DNA of 43,169 nt from Alphaproteobacteria bacterium (GCA_024275435.1 JAJRZC010000309.1:1-43169), one strand, 5' to 3'. Shown: positions 1 to 8,437, numbered from the stretch's first letter. Translations and numbers: made by a program. Notes: a model not told the origin generated them from the letters alone.

Positions 1-966
1 GACGTGCAGCAGGAACCGGCGCATGAACTCGCCAACGTCAAGCTTCATGATCTTGGCACGATGGCGCCCGCTCTTTCGATAATCCTTCCAACGGAAGCTG
101 ACATGGGTCTTGTCAAGCGCAACCAGCCGATTGTTGCTGATCGCCACGCGATGTGTGTAGCGGGCGAGATAGGCGAGCACCTGCGGCGGGCCCGCAAACG
201 GCTTTTTGGCATACACGACCCATTCGGGCTTGGTGGCCGGCGCGAGGTATGCCTTGAAGGCGGCGGCATCCTTCAGGGCGGCGAGATTGCCGAAGAACTC
301 CAGATCACCGGCCTTATACAAGGCCTGAAGCTTGTCGAGGAATAGCCGCCGGAAGAGGCGTGACAACACGCGCACGGGCAGGAAGAAGTTTGGCCGGCAC
401 GCAACCCAAGAAGTGCCATCTGTTGATATACCGCCGCCGGGTACGATGCAGTGCACGTGTGGATGGTGATCGAGGCTCGAGCCCCAGGTGTGGAGAACGG
501 ATGTGACGCCGATCTTTGCACCCAGATGCTTGTTATCGGCGGCGATGGTGGTCAGTGTCTGCGCTGCCACTGTTAACAAAAGGCCGTAGACCTTGGCCTT
601 GTTCTGGTAGGCGATGGCGGAGATCGCTGCCGGCAATGTGAACACGACGTGAAAGTAGGGAACCGGCAAGAGCTCCGCTTCACGCGCCTTCAGCCAATCG
701 CGTGCCGCTCGCCATTGGCACTTCGGGCAATGCCGGTTGCGGCACGAGTTATAGGCGACGCGCGTGTGGGCACAGCCTTCGCAGCGCTCAACGTGTCCAC
801 CGAGCGTGGAGGTTCGACAGATCTCGATCGCGCTCATGACACGCCGTTGGCCAAGGCTCAGATGTCCCGCATTGGCGGCCCGCCAGGTGGCACCAAAGCG
901 GCGAAAAATGTCCGCCACCTCGAGCTTGGGTCGAGGCATGGTGGGCGGCGCCATCTTCGACAGCAT
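1..966 (-). CDS. IS91-family transposase (HUH/Y2 type), C-terminus outside window
   Basis: Translating the reverse strand from ATG at 966 gives 322 residues open to the window edge. The N-terminal part has a zinc-finger cysteine cluster (C-x2-C, then CRNRHCPKC) as in IS91/IS801 transposases. The middle has the HUH metal site HPHVHCIV inside an LDHHPHVHCIVPGGG context. Further on, LARYTHRVAISNNRL matches the region with the catalytic tyrosine. The protein nicks and rejoins single-stranded DNA in rolling-circle transposition. The chosen start has AAGG about 8 nt upstream; a second ATG nine codons in (939), before PRPKLEVADIF, is also possible. It follows the recombinase gene by 9 bp and is probably cotranscribed with it. 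Confidence 0.88.
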   Translation of the reverse strand, partial: MLSKMAPPTMPRPKLEVADIFRRFGATWRAANAGHLSLGQRRVMSAIEICRTSTLGGHVERCEGCAHTRVAYNSCRNRHCPKCQWRAARDWLKAREAELLPVPYFHVVFTLPAAISAIAYQNKAKVYGLLLTVAAQTLTTIAADNKHLGAKIGVTSVLHTWGSSLDHHPHVHCIVPGGGISTDGTSWVACRPNFFLPVRVLSRLFRRLFLDKLQALYKAGDLEFFGNLAALKDAAAFKAYLAPATKPEWVVYAKKPFAGPPQVLAYLARYTHRVAISNNRLVALDKTHVSFRWKDYRKSGRHRAKIMKLDVGEFMRRFLLHV

Positions 967-975
967 ACCGGCGCC

Positions 976-1839
976 TTAATCCGGCTTGGCGTCGTCGATG
1001 TTGAGAAACTCCAGCGGGCTTTGAACTTGCCGGATCACATTGGCTGCGACGCGGGCGTAGCGCGTTGTCGAGGTGATCTGCCGATGGCCGAGCAGGTCCT
1101 GGATGACACGGATGTCGACACCTTGCTCCAAGAGATGGGTTGCAAAGCTGTGGCGAAGTGTGTGCACGGTGACCGACTCTGCCAGACCGGCCGTCTGAAC
1201 GGCCTTCCGGCATACCCGCTGCACGGAACGCGTTGTCAGCGGGCATATCGGATCAGGGCCGGGGAAAAGGTAGTATTGGGGGCGTGCGCGTCTGTAATAG
1301 TCGCGCAGGATCTTGAGGAGCGGCGTTGGCAGCATGACGTAGCGGTCTTTACGCCCTTTGGCCTGGCGAATGTGGATCACCATGCGTGCGCTGTCGATAT
1401 CGTGGGCGGTGAGCGTGACGACTTCAGAAACGCGCAGTCCTGTGGCATAGACCGTAATCAGGGCTGTACGCATCTTGACGTTCGTTACAGCTCGCAAAAG
1501 ACACTCCACATCGTCGTGTGTGAGTACGGCAGGCAGCGTCTCCTCCTTGCGGGCAAAGGGGATCTCCTGCGCGATATGTTTACGCTTGAGCGTGACGCGA
1601 TAGAAGAATCGCAGACCACCAACAATCGCATTAATCGACGTCGCCTTAAGGCCGCGATTGACCAGGTGCAACTGGTAGAGGCGGACGTTCTCAAGGCCGA
1701 GTTTGTCTGGGGATTGTTGAAAATAGCGGGCGAACTTCGCCACGGCGGCGATGTAAACCTTCTGGGTGTTCGGCGACATGTTGCGCAGGGCCATGTCATC
1801 GATCATGCGCTGTCTCAGCGGCGAGATGGGCTTGGTCAT
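976..1839 (-). CDS. Tyrosine recombinase/integrase of the IS91-like element
   Basis: A 287-residue phage-integrase-family protein. The N-terminal SAM-like DNA-binding domain (about 1-85, with MALRNMSPNTQKVYI) is followed by the catalytic domain. The active-site set is visible: Arg in TGLRVSEVV, HTLRHSFATHLL, LGHRQITST and the nucleophile Tyr in TTRYARV. The start at 1839 is supported by AAGGAG 7 nt upstream; the frame is open for 29 more codons but those lack such a site. Such integrases often accompany the Y2 transposase in IS91-like elements; their role in transposition is unclear. Confidence 0.9.
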   Translation of the reverse strand: MTKPISPLRQRMIDDMALRNMSPNTQKVYIAAVAKFARYFQQSPDKLGLENVRLYQLHLVNRGLKATSINAIVGGLRFFYRVTLKRKHIAQEIPFARKEETLPAVLTHDDVECLLRAVTNVKMRTALITVYATGLRVSEVVTLTAHDIDSARMVIHIRQAKGRKDRYVMLPTPLLKILRDYYRRARPQYYLFPGPDPICPLTTRSVQRVCRKAVQTAGLAESVTVHTLRHSFATHLLEQGVDIRVIQDLLGHRQITSTTRYARVAANVIRQVQSPLEFLNIDDAKPD

Positions 1840-2039
1840 TGATGTGCTCCTTGGTTGCGAGGAGCCTGCATGCAACGCCAACAACCGTGACGAGACAGTT
1901 ACCAAGGCCAGGAAACCAGGGTACATACCGGTTGATGTCGCAGAGGTTATCTTGTGCGACGTTAAAAGAATGGCTTAGTTGAGCCGTTCCCTGCTTCAAA
2001 GGATCATACGGCAGGAACGTATTACATGGTGCACAGCAG

Positions 2040-2294
2040 ATGCTGAAAGGGCGAAAGCGAGAACTCTGGGAGAAGGCCGAAGACGAGCGCCGGCGTTGTC
2101 AGCAATGGCTTATGAACTTCATGCGCGACGGCCAGCCGAAGATGCTGACCAAGGTCGAGCTTCGCGAAGTTGCCATGCGTGAACTCAAGATCTCGAAGAG
2201 CTCATTCGATGCCGCCTGGATCGGCGCCATTGAGGAGTCTGGTCGCCAGGACTGGTATCAGCCGTTACGGCGTTCGCAACGTACTCGGCACTAA
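2040..2294 (+). CDS. Small hypothetical protein, 84 aa
   Basis: Not assigned to a family. It is a charged, mostly helical protein (MLKGRKRELWEKAEDERRRC at the start, ending DWYQPLRRSQRTRH) with normal amino-acid use over its length, which argues for real coding. The region LTKVELREVAMRELKISKSS could be a small helix-turn-helix, but that is a guess. It lies between the IS91-like element and the group II intron, and a hairpin (GCTCCC-loop-GGGAGC, about 2319-2336) follows its stop, so the intron may have landed just behind its terminator. No clear Shine-Dalgarno sequence is visible. It is probably accessory. Confidence 0.5.
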   Translation: MLKGRKRELWEKAEDERRRCQQWLMNFMRDGQPKMLTKVELREVAMRELKISKSSFDAAWIGAIEESGRQDWYQPLRRSQRTRH

Positions 2295-2823
2295 CCGGTG
2301 CAACATGAGTGCGCCTCTTGCTCCCTACCGCGGGAGCGGTTTAGTGGTGTGCCCAGCATGTTCGATAGCTTGGGAGTGAAAGTCTCCCATCCAACCTGAT
2401 GGAGGTGAAGGAGTAGCGAAGCACAAGGGCGTCATTGCGAGGTGGCGTTTGAAGGCAGTGTGGAGCAAAACCGCGACCTGACGAACAGAAACCGGATATG
2501 AGGCATCTTTGGTCGGACGAGCGAGCCACTAATCGCGAAGTCCATATCCATCAAGGGCCAGGGCTGTAGATCCGGCAGGTGTGCGGGGAAAGCAATCGAA
2601 CTTACCTGGGGAGGCCTGTGCCGTTGTTCCAAGTTCTGAACTGAGGAAACCGAGAGGTGACCTGATCGCGGCGCAGGAATCAGCAGAGGGCATAGTAGCT
2701 CATGGCGTCGGCAAGGCTATTGAGGCACTCCAAAGCCGAAAGGCGGAGCAACAGATAGGCCCGAGCCGAAACGGTGATGTGAAGGCCCGAACGATCGGAA
2801 GCGGCAAGTAGGACTGGCATCTC

Positions 2824-4233
2824 ATGAGCAGAACGCGGCAGAAAACTCAGCAAGAGCTAGCCCTGGAACCGATGGACCGGGGTGAAGCCCCTGTCGATGG
2901 TTGCCAGGGCGCCGAACCGCTCATGGCGGCGACAGTATTCGAAAGCCCGGCTTCAACGAGACCGTTAATGGAGGAGATGTGCGAGCGAGAGAATCTCAAA
3001 AGAGCGTGGCAACGCGTTCGAAGGAACAAGGGAGCGCCGGGTGTGGATGGAATGACCATCATTGAGGCCCGAAGCGCCCTGCGTGAACACTGGCCAGACA
3101 TTCGATCCCAGCTGCTTGAAGGAACCTATCGGCCGCTGCCGGTCAAACGGGTGGAAATCCCCAAGCCGGACGGCGGGGTCAGAAAACTCGGCGTGCCTTG
3201 TGTCGTCGACCGACTGATCCAGCAAGCCTTGCTGCAGGTTCTCCAAAAGCGTTGGGACCCGACGTTTTCTAAGCATAGTTACGGCTTCCGACCGGGACGC
3301 TCCGCCCATCAGGCGGTGGCCCAGGCGCAACGCTATGTTGCCGAGGGTTACGGCATCGTGGTTGATCTCGATCTCGAAAAGTTCTTCGACCGAGTCAATC
3401 ACGATATGCTGATGGCGCGCGTCGCAGTACGGGTGTCCGATAAACGCGTGCTCAAACTCATCCGGGCCTTTCTCAAGGCCGGGGTGATGGAAGACGGTCT
3501 GGTCTGTCATGTGGATGAGGGGACCCCGCAAGGGGGACCGCTTTCGCCCCTCCTAAGCAACCTCATGCTTGACGACCTCGACAAGGAACTGGAAAGGCGG
3601 GGCCACCGCTTCTGCCGTTACGCGGATGACTGCAACATTTATGTTTGCAGCCACCGCGCTGGCGAACGGGTGATGGCCTCGGTGAGCCGGTTCCTGACCA
3701 AGAAGTTGCGGCTGAAGGTCAATGAGGCAAAGAGTGCGGTGGCGCGGCCGGAGGACCGTAAGTTTCTTGGCTTCAGCATCTCGAATGACGGGAGCGAACG
3801 GCGCATTGCGCCGCAAGCCCTCAAGAAATTCAAGACGCGAATCCGGGAACTCACTTACCGGACACGGGGGAAATCTCTGGAGCAGGTGATCGAAGAGCTG
3901 AAGCCATATCTGATTGGATGGCGCAGTTACTTCGGCTTCTGCCAGACCCCGCGGGTGCTCACAAACCTGGAGGCGTGGATCCGCCGAAGACTACGATCGT
4001 ACCTTTGGCGGCAGTGGCAGAACGGTCGCAATCGCTTCAAAGAACTACGCCGCAGAGGCGTTCAGAAGTTCAATGCAGCGGTCGCCGCCGGTTCACCGAC
4101 GGGATTTTGGCGTATGTCAGGACACCCGGCGGTTCAAATGGCACTGCGCAACCACGTTTTCGATTCACTCGGCCTGCCCCGACTCCATGTCTCGACTGAA
4201 AGCTCAATCCGATCGAACCGCCGTGGTACGTGA
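2824..4233 (+). CDS. ltrA: Group II intron reverse transcriptase/maturase (LtrA-like)
   Basis: A 469-residue intron-encoded protein that helps splicing and copies the intron into DNA at new sites. The N-terminal RT0/RT1 part has NKGAPGVDGMT; then come SYGFRPGRSAHQA, the first catalytic Asp region VVDLDLEKFFDRVNHD, GTPQGGPLSPLLSNL and the active-site box RYADDCNIYV. The thumb and maturase domain X follow (GWRSYFGF, RRRLRSYLWRQW). The protein ends shortly after LGLPRLHV with no Cys pairs or HNH motif, so the endonuclease domain is absent. The stop codon at 4231-4233 lies inside the domain V hairpin, so coding and ribozyme sequence overlap. AGGAC about 10 nt upstream is a modest ribosome site. 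Confidence 0.93.
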   Translation: MSRTRQKTQQELALEPMDRGEAPVDGCQGAEPLMAATVFESPASTRPLMEEMCERENLKRAWQRVRRNKGAPGVDGMTIIEARSALREHWPDIRSQLLEGTYRPLPVKRVEIPKPDGGVRKLGVPCVVDRLIQQALLQVLQKRWDPTFSKHSYGFRPGRSAHQAVAQAQRYVAEGYGIVVDLDLEKFFDRVNHDMLMARVAVRVSDKRVLKLIRAFLKAGVMEDGLVCHVDEGTPQGGPLSPLLSNLMLDDLDKELERRGHRFCRYADDCNIYVCSHRAGERVMASVSRFLTKKLRLKVNEAKSAVARPEDRKFLGFSISNDGSERRIAPQALKKFKTRIRELTYRTRGKSLEQVIEELKPYLIGWRSYFGFCQTPRVLTNLEAWIRRRLRSYLWRQWQNGRNRFKELRRRGVQKFNAAVAAGSPTGFWRMSGHPAVQMALRNHVFDSLGLPRLHVSTESSIRSNRRGT

Positions 4234-4290
4234 CCCGTATGCCCGGTGGTGTGGGAGGGGCGGCGCCGTGAGGCGTCCCCCTATCCCGAT
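4215..4290 (+). ncRNA. Group II intron domains V and VI
   Basis: ACCGCCG (from 4217) pairs with CGGTGGT, and GTACG pairs with CGTAT in the upper stem, giving the two-part helix expected for catalytic domain V. The next segment pairs GGGAGGGG with CCCCCTATCCC around an internal GGCGCCGTGAGGCGT helix; the A in the 3' arm is a candidate branch-point adenosine of domain VI. Identified by eye from pairing and position only. Confidence 0.7.
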
Positions 4291-4350
4291 CAATAAAACT
4301 TGTGCGACATTGATACGGAGACGAAGCTCCTGGCCTTCTCGCCTCCCTAA

Positions 4351-4393
4351 CAAAAGAAAGGCCGCCTGCCCGAAGCCAGACAAGGCGGCCTTT
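4351..4393 (-). terminator. Rho-independent terminator of the AlpA-like gene
   Basis: AAAGGCCGCC (4357-4366) and GGCGGCCTTT (4384-4393) form a perfect 10-bp stem with a 17-nt loop. On the reverse strand it is followed by CTTTTG, and it begins 21 bp after the stop codon of the leftward gene ending at 4415. Confidence 0.8.
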
Positions 4394-4414
4394 CCGCTCT
4401 TTCAAAAGAAGAGC

Positions 4415-4636
4415 CTAGCGCTCAACCAAAGTGGCCTCGCGCGCCCGAACCCGCTCATCAATCCAGTCTTCGACCTCGGACAGTAACCACGCCACCCGGT
4501 TTTGGCCGAGCCTGATCCTCTTTGGGAATTGGCCGGCCTTTTCGAGCCGCGCAATGTGCTGGGGCGAATACTGCACCAATTTCACAAGCGACTTCTTGTC
4601 AACGAGCTGCTTTGGATGGGACATCGGATGAGACAT
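4415..4636 (-). CDS. AlpA-like phage/element transcriptional regulator
   Basis: A 73-residue helix-turn-helix protein of the AlpA/MerR-like excisionase type. YSPQHIARLEKAGQFPKRIRLGQNRVAWLLSEVEDWIDERVRA shows the winged-helix layout: recognition helix (SPQHIARLEKAG), the wing (FPKRIRLGQNRVAW) and the closing helix (EVEDWI). Such proteins activate the integrase gene of integrated elements or act as excisionase. Start at 4636 is chosen because AGGAGG lies 7 nt upstream; the open frame continues 22 codons further without support. No intact partner integrase is adjacent, so it is probably the remnant of an integrated element. Confidence 0.85.
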   Translation of the reverse strand: MSHPMSHPKQLVDKKSLVKLVQYSPQHIARLEKAGQFPKRIRLGQNRVAWLLSEVEDWIDERVRAREATLVER

Positions 4637-5380
4637 TTCATGTCCTCCTTTTGAAAGGAGCATCGCGATGCCCCAGAGCCGCGGCAGTTGCACCGAACCC
4701 ATTGGGCAGCACTTAATCTAACCGAATCGGCACTGGTTGCCTAGATTCACATAGCCGAACATAGATGCTTATTTTCTGTCTTTGATCCATAGGCTGAATA
4801 TTTTACGGTCGTGCTTTGTGTGCTAAAATTGATGTGGAGCCGAGAATCTTGTATACATACCTATGTGACGTGAGGGTACCGTGTCTGCACTCGAACCTGA
4901 TAACCATTTTGTGTCTGGGGGTATCAGTGGGGGTGTTCGGGAAAATCACACGGATGGTATGTCATTCAAATCAAACAGTTATTTTGATTATTCGAGTCTC
5001 TTCCTGGCACCATATTTGTTTGCGACGGCTCCGCCTACCGCCGTTTGTGACGGCTCCGTACCTTTGCTGCTCGCGTGCATACTTGTGGAAGTTGTCGTCT
5101 GTCTACCGCGGTTTGAAACGTCCTCTTTGTTCGTCCGGCTGTGACGCGCCGCCGAATGCGGCTAACTTGATGTGCCGTTGATGTTTTTCAGGCTTTGAGG
5201 ACTTACACACAGGTGGCTGGCACACAGGCGGCAGGACTGATAGCCTTTGGTACTTAAAAACGCTAGGAACTGGCCGGCGTTTTGGTTTTTTTGGTATCAC
5301 CTCTAAACCCGTTCAACGCTCTTAAACCACAAAACACCATACTTACTGTGGTGTTGGCTTATTTCTGATAAAGAGACGTC
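4637..5380. other. 744-bp region without a convincing gene; short repeats, possible element boundary
   Basis: No open frame here looks coding. It holds TGGGGGTAT (4916) and TGGGGGTGT (4928) 12 bp apart, with a weaker TGAGGGTAC at 4871; a direct repeat GTTTGYGACGGCTCCG (about 5018-5033 and 5043-5058, one mismatch); a 15-bp tandem repeat ACACAGGYGGCWGG (5207-5221, 5222-5236); and a terminator hairpin at 5257-5292. It separates accessory DNA on the left from core genes on the right, so an attachment site or old boundary may lie here. No tRNA or tmRNA is recognised. Confidence 0.5.
5257..5292 (+). terminator. Orphan, probably bidirectional terminator
   Basis: AAAACGC (5257-5263) pairs with GCGTTTT (5277-5283), followed by GG and seven T residues. 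On the reverse strand the stem is followed by TTTTTAAG, so it may work both ways. No gene ends at it on either strand, which suggests a lost gene, a small RNA, or insulation of nrnC. Confidence 0.6.
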
Positions 5381-6001
5381 ATGGCTAAACCCAAAATCAC
5401 CGTGCATAAAAACGACCTTCCCGAAGGATTGGACTTTGGGTCAAGTGTTGCGATTGATACGGAAACCTTGGGGCTTAATCTGCAACGAGACCGGCTTTGT
5501 GTTGCGCAGCTTTCAGCAGGGGATGGCACGGCGCATCTCGTGCAGTTTGATGGGCTGGATTACAGCGCGCCTAATCTGAAGTCGCTGCTTTTGAATGAGC
5601 AGGTTCTCAAGCTGTTTCACTTTGCCCGTTTTGACGTTGCCGTTTTCAAGAAATACCTTGATGTCACCACTCGCCCGATTTTTTGCACCAAGATCGCGTC
5701 AAAGCTTGTGCGGACCTATACCGATCGACATGGACTAAAAAACCTGTGTTCGGAGCTACTTGGCATTGAGCTTTCGAAAGTGCAGCAAAGTTCTGATTGG
5801 GCCTCAAAGGAACTCAGTGACAACCAGCTTGAGTATGCGGCTTCCGACGTGCTGCATCTGCATGCAATCAAGGAACGGCTTGAGATGATGCTTACTCGCG
5901 AGAATCGTTCTGAATTCGCTCAAGCGGCGTTTGACTTCCTGCCCGTGCGTGCGGATCTGGACCTTGCAGGATTTAGCGATATTGACATCTTCTCGCATTA
6001 A
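5381..6001 (+). CDS. nrnC: NanoRNase C / RNase D-like 3'-5' exonuclease
   Basis: A 206-residue DEDDy exonuclease. The length is that of alphaproteobacterial NrnC, which degrades very short RNAs, rather than of RNase D, which carries extra HRDC domains missing here. Motif I is AIDTETLGL (Asp and Glu), motif II HFARFDVAVF (Asp), and motif III YAASDV (Tyr and Asp), with DWASKELSDNQLEYAASDVLHLHAIK around it. Start ATG 5381 has AAAGAGA upstream. It precedes the LPS-transport genes in the same direction, as in many alphaproteobacteria, with 250 bp between. Confidence 0.88.
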   Translation: MAKPKITVHKNDLPEGLDFGSSVAIDTETLGLNLQRDRLCVAQLSAGDGTAHLVQFDGLDYSAPNLKSLLLNEQVLKLFHFARFDVAVFKKYLDVTTRPIFCTKIASKLVRTYTDRHGLKNLCSELLGIELSKVQQSSDWASKELSDNQLEYAASDVLHLHAIKERLEMMLTRENRSEFAQAAFDFLPVRADLDLAGFSDIDIFSH

Positions 6002-6251
6002 CTACGGATCTGTCAGTGGGTTATTTTCGTTACGGTTTTTTTAATGGGTGTTGACCCTAGCGGCTTTGTGGGGGTTTGGTCCCAATATCTCCCCAATTGC
6101 ATGGACTTGTCGGCAACCACTCACTAATCATCGAAATGATGAGAAACATGTGCAATTTCGATGCTGGGAATTGAGCCTCGGCTATTCATTTGGCGAGCGT
6201 GTTTCTTCAAGTTTGACCTCGTCGTTTCGATTTGATGGCGGTTTCTATCTA

Positions 6252-8225
6252 ATGGTGCTTCAGTCTAACCTTCATGATCCTTCGGGCACCGTTACTAGCG
6301 GTGCAGAGCAGCACATGGAAATTGACTCACAACAGGCTGCGGAGATTGCGCGTGCCAAACGCCATTCTGCTCTTGTGAAGACCCTTCGCATATTCTTACC
6401 TGTGTCGAGTGCGTTTGTTGTGGTGATTTATGGGCTTTCGGCTTTTCGTGCTGCTGAATGGGCAGATGTGCTGCCGGCGTTGCCTATTCCAACGATTCTT
6501 CCCGACAAACTCACCATGGACAACCCACGTTACAAGGGGTTCACGGATGACGGTGGAAGCTATCTCGTCACAGCGAAAACCGCGGCACAGGATTTCAAAA
6601 ACCCCGGCGTTATTTTACTTGAGGGGATTTCTGGAGAATTGGTCGATGGCAAAGATGAAAAAACTTTGCTTTCGGCCTCTAACGGCCAATTCAATTCCAG
6701 CAAAAATATTTTAGACCTGGGCGGGCAGATCGACATTCGCTCTTCTGATGGTATGCATGCCAAACTCAAGAGCGCCAAGATACTGACCAAGACCGGTGTG
6801 ATCAGCACGCAGGATCCTGTGTTTGTGGCTATGCGCTCGAATACTTTGCGTGCCAACCGGATGACACTATGGCAGAAGAAAAAGGAAGTTCATTTCGAGG
6901 GGGATGTGAAAGCGCGCCTGGAACAAACACCCCCCAGCGAAATCAAAAAAGCTTCAACCCGTGTGCCAGCTCCAAAACCTGCGAAAAAGCCAAGCTTATT
7001 TTCTGGCAGCGGGAGCCCCGTCGATATTACTTCTGAAACGTTGAAAATTGCCAATGCAGAAAACTTGGCCATTTTTTCTGGTTCGGTTCATGCGCGACAG
7101 GATGATGCTGCGCTGAAGACAAGCGAACTTGAAGTGCATTTTGAACGCCAACAGAAATCCAAAACAAAGGCTAAAGATAAAGCCAAGCAGGGGCGCTCAC
7201 CTTTAGGTGGGGGGGCACAAAAAATTGAGCGTATTGTTGCCAAGTACCCAATCGTAATGACGCGCGGAAGCGATCAACGGGTCACAAGTCGAAGTGCGGA
7301 ATTTCAGGTTTTGAAAGAAACAGCCATCCTCACAGGCCAAGTGGTTATTGTCTCGGGGCAGGGGAGGAAAATCACGAGTGATCGTGCGTTTATAAATCAG
7401 AAAAACGAGACGGTTCTGCTGGAGGGGAATGTCATCCTGCAACAGGCTAAGAACAACCTGCGTGGGCGACGGCTGTTTGTGGACCGAAAGCGTGGGCGGA
7501 TGAAGCTCACTTCACCACCGGGTGGTGGTGCGGGACCTGGTCGCATTCAAGCGACGCTTCATCGAGAAGTGAAACCCGGCGCGGCAAAAAAAAGTGCGAT
7601 CTCCAAGACTAAAAATGTCGCCAAAGCCGGAATGGCAACTTTTCAGACTGACCCCAACGCACCAATTTTGATCGGTGCAGATAGCCTTGATGTGGACAAT
7701 GGTGCCCACGAGGCGGTGTTTCGTGGTGGCGTTGTGGCCAAGCAGGGAACATTCCAGATCGAAAGCTCTTCTCTCACAGCCCATTTTGACGGGCAGATCA
7801 GTGTGGCCAATCCGACCGGAGCTGATGAAGGACGAGCAAAAGATAAGGGATCTGGAAAAACAGAAATTAAAAAAATCACTGCGAAAGACAATGTCACGGT
7901 CACATCTCAAACGGGACAAACCGCAAAGGGTGACTGGGCTGAATTTGACGTTGTGGCGAATGTCATGGAGTTGGGGGGCGCTGTTTCCCTGCGGCAGGGA
8001 AAGAACATTGTGCGGGGCACGCGGCTTAAAATTGATATGGCCACAGGCTTGAGCGTCATTGAAACAGGCCCTGGTGGTGCTGGCGGAGGATGGGCTTCTT
8101 CGGTGAGCGATTCATCTTCAGAAACGAATAAAGAGTCGCGGCCCCCTCCAGGGTTTAACGCACGGGGCGGGCGTCCAAGTGCGGTCTTTTTTCCTTCCCA
8201 GTTTGATAAGAAAAAGAAGAAGTAG
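6252..8225 (+). CDS. LptC-LptA-LptA fusion protein of the LPS transport bridge
   Basis: A 657-residue protein joining functions normally split between lptC and lptA. A short cytoplasmic N-terminus is followed by one membrane anchor (about 44-64, with TLRIFLPVSSAFVVVIYGL). An LptC-like domain (about 85-225) comes next; its end reads DPVFVAMRSNTLRANRMTLW. Two OstA/LptA-like beta-jellyroll modules follow, about 255-420 (VDITSETLKI ... VLLEGNVILQQ ... RGRRLFVD) and about 470-605 (ILIGADSLDVDNG ... RGTRLKIDMATG), separated by low-complexity Lys/Ala/Pro linkers; the tail is Gly/Pro-rich ending in Lys. LptC receives LPS from LptBFG and passes it to the LptA chain across the periplasm. The frame extends upstream to 6048, but nothing resembling LptC lies before 6252; ATG 6318 is an alternative. 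lptB follows after 212 bp. Confidence 0.85.
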   Translation: MVLQSNLHDPSGTVTSGAEQHMEIDSQQAAEIARAKRHSALVKTLRIFLPVSSAFVVVIYGLSAFRAAEWADVLPALPIPTILPDKLTMDNPRYKGFTDDGGSYLVTAKTAAQDFKNPGVILLEGISGELVDGKDEKTLLSASNGQFNSSKNILDLGGQIDIRSSDGMHAKLKSAKILTKTGVISTQDPVFVAMRSNTLRANRMTLWQKKKEVHFEGDVKARLEQTPPSEIKKASTRVPAPKPAKKPSLFSGSGSPVDITSETLKIANAENLAIFSGSVHARQDDAALKTSELEVHFERQQKSKTKAKDKAKQGRSPLGGGAQKIERIVAKYPIVMTRGSDQRVTSRSAEFQVLKETAILTGQVVIVSGQGRKITSDRAFINQKNETVLLEGNVILQQAKNNLRGRRLFVDRKRGRMKLTSPPGGGAGPGRIQATLHREVKPGAAKKSAISKTKNVAKAGMATFQTDPNAPILIGADSLDVDNGAHEAVFRGGVVAKQGTFQIESSSLTAHFDGQISVANPTGADEGRAKDKGSGKTEIKKITAKDNVTVTSQTGQTAKGDWAEFDVVANVMELGGAVSLRQGKNIVRGTRLKIDMATGLSVIETGPGGAGGGWASSVSDSSSETNKESRPPPGFNARGGRPSAVFFPSQFDKKKKK

Positions 8226-8437
8226 AATAAACCTTAAAGATCTAGCTTAGTGAGATAGAATAACAGGATTTGTTGGCATTGGCGCGGACTCTGATTATGT
8301 GAGCCTGATGGACATGAGCAACAAGCCAAAGGACGCGACCAGCGTCAATTGACCAACATGGTTTTCTTCTACACCTTGGCTGCAAGCTAGGGCCCTTGTG
8401 TGGATGAAATGACCCGAGATGAAATGAGGACTTACGT

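Larger units (their letters stand above)
1..1960 (-). mobile_element. IS91-family element, cut by the left window edge
   Basis: Two leftward genes, a tyrosine recombinase followed 9 bp later by a Y2/HUH transposase, form the usual two-gene core of IS91-like elements. The transposase runs off position 1, so the ori end is outside the window. The other end lies upstream of the recombinase and is not exactly determined; the inverted pair GTCGCA (1937-1942) and TGCGAC (1955-1960) is a plausible terminal hairpin. IS91 elements move by rolling circle and make no target duplications, so flanking repeats cannot set the boundary. The stretch appears more GC-rich than the core genes to the right. Confidence 0.75.
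2347..4290 (+). mobile_element. Group II intron with its maturase gene, about 1.94 kb
   Basis: The 5' end GTGTGCCCAGC at 2347 fits the group II consensus GUGYG. A structured non-coding leader of about 480 nt (domains I-III) precedes the reverse transcriptase. After it come a domain V-like hairpin (4215-4251) and a domain VI-like helix (4251-4290) ending in AT, in line with the 3' AY rule. The 5' exon contains a terminator-like inverted repeat 11 bp before the splice site, typical of introns that target hairpins. The ends are read from consensus and could be off by a few bases. The ribozyme appears complete and may be active. Confidence 0.85.

Noticed and set aside
649-1842. A 397-codon rightward open frame over the recombinase and transposase genes
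   Set aside because: It is antisense to two clear genes with intact motifs; GC-rich DNA readily leaves such frames open, and its product resembles nothing.
4299-4308. CTTGTGCGAC shared with the IS91-like end at 1951-1960
   Set aside because: Only 10 bp match and the flanks differ, so a second IS end cannot be claimed.
4816-5181. A 121-codon open frame in the gene-free region
   Set aside because: No ribosome site, Cys/Leu-rich composition unlike a soluble or membrane protein, and it runs across the direct repeats.
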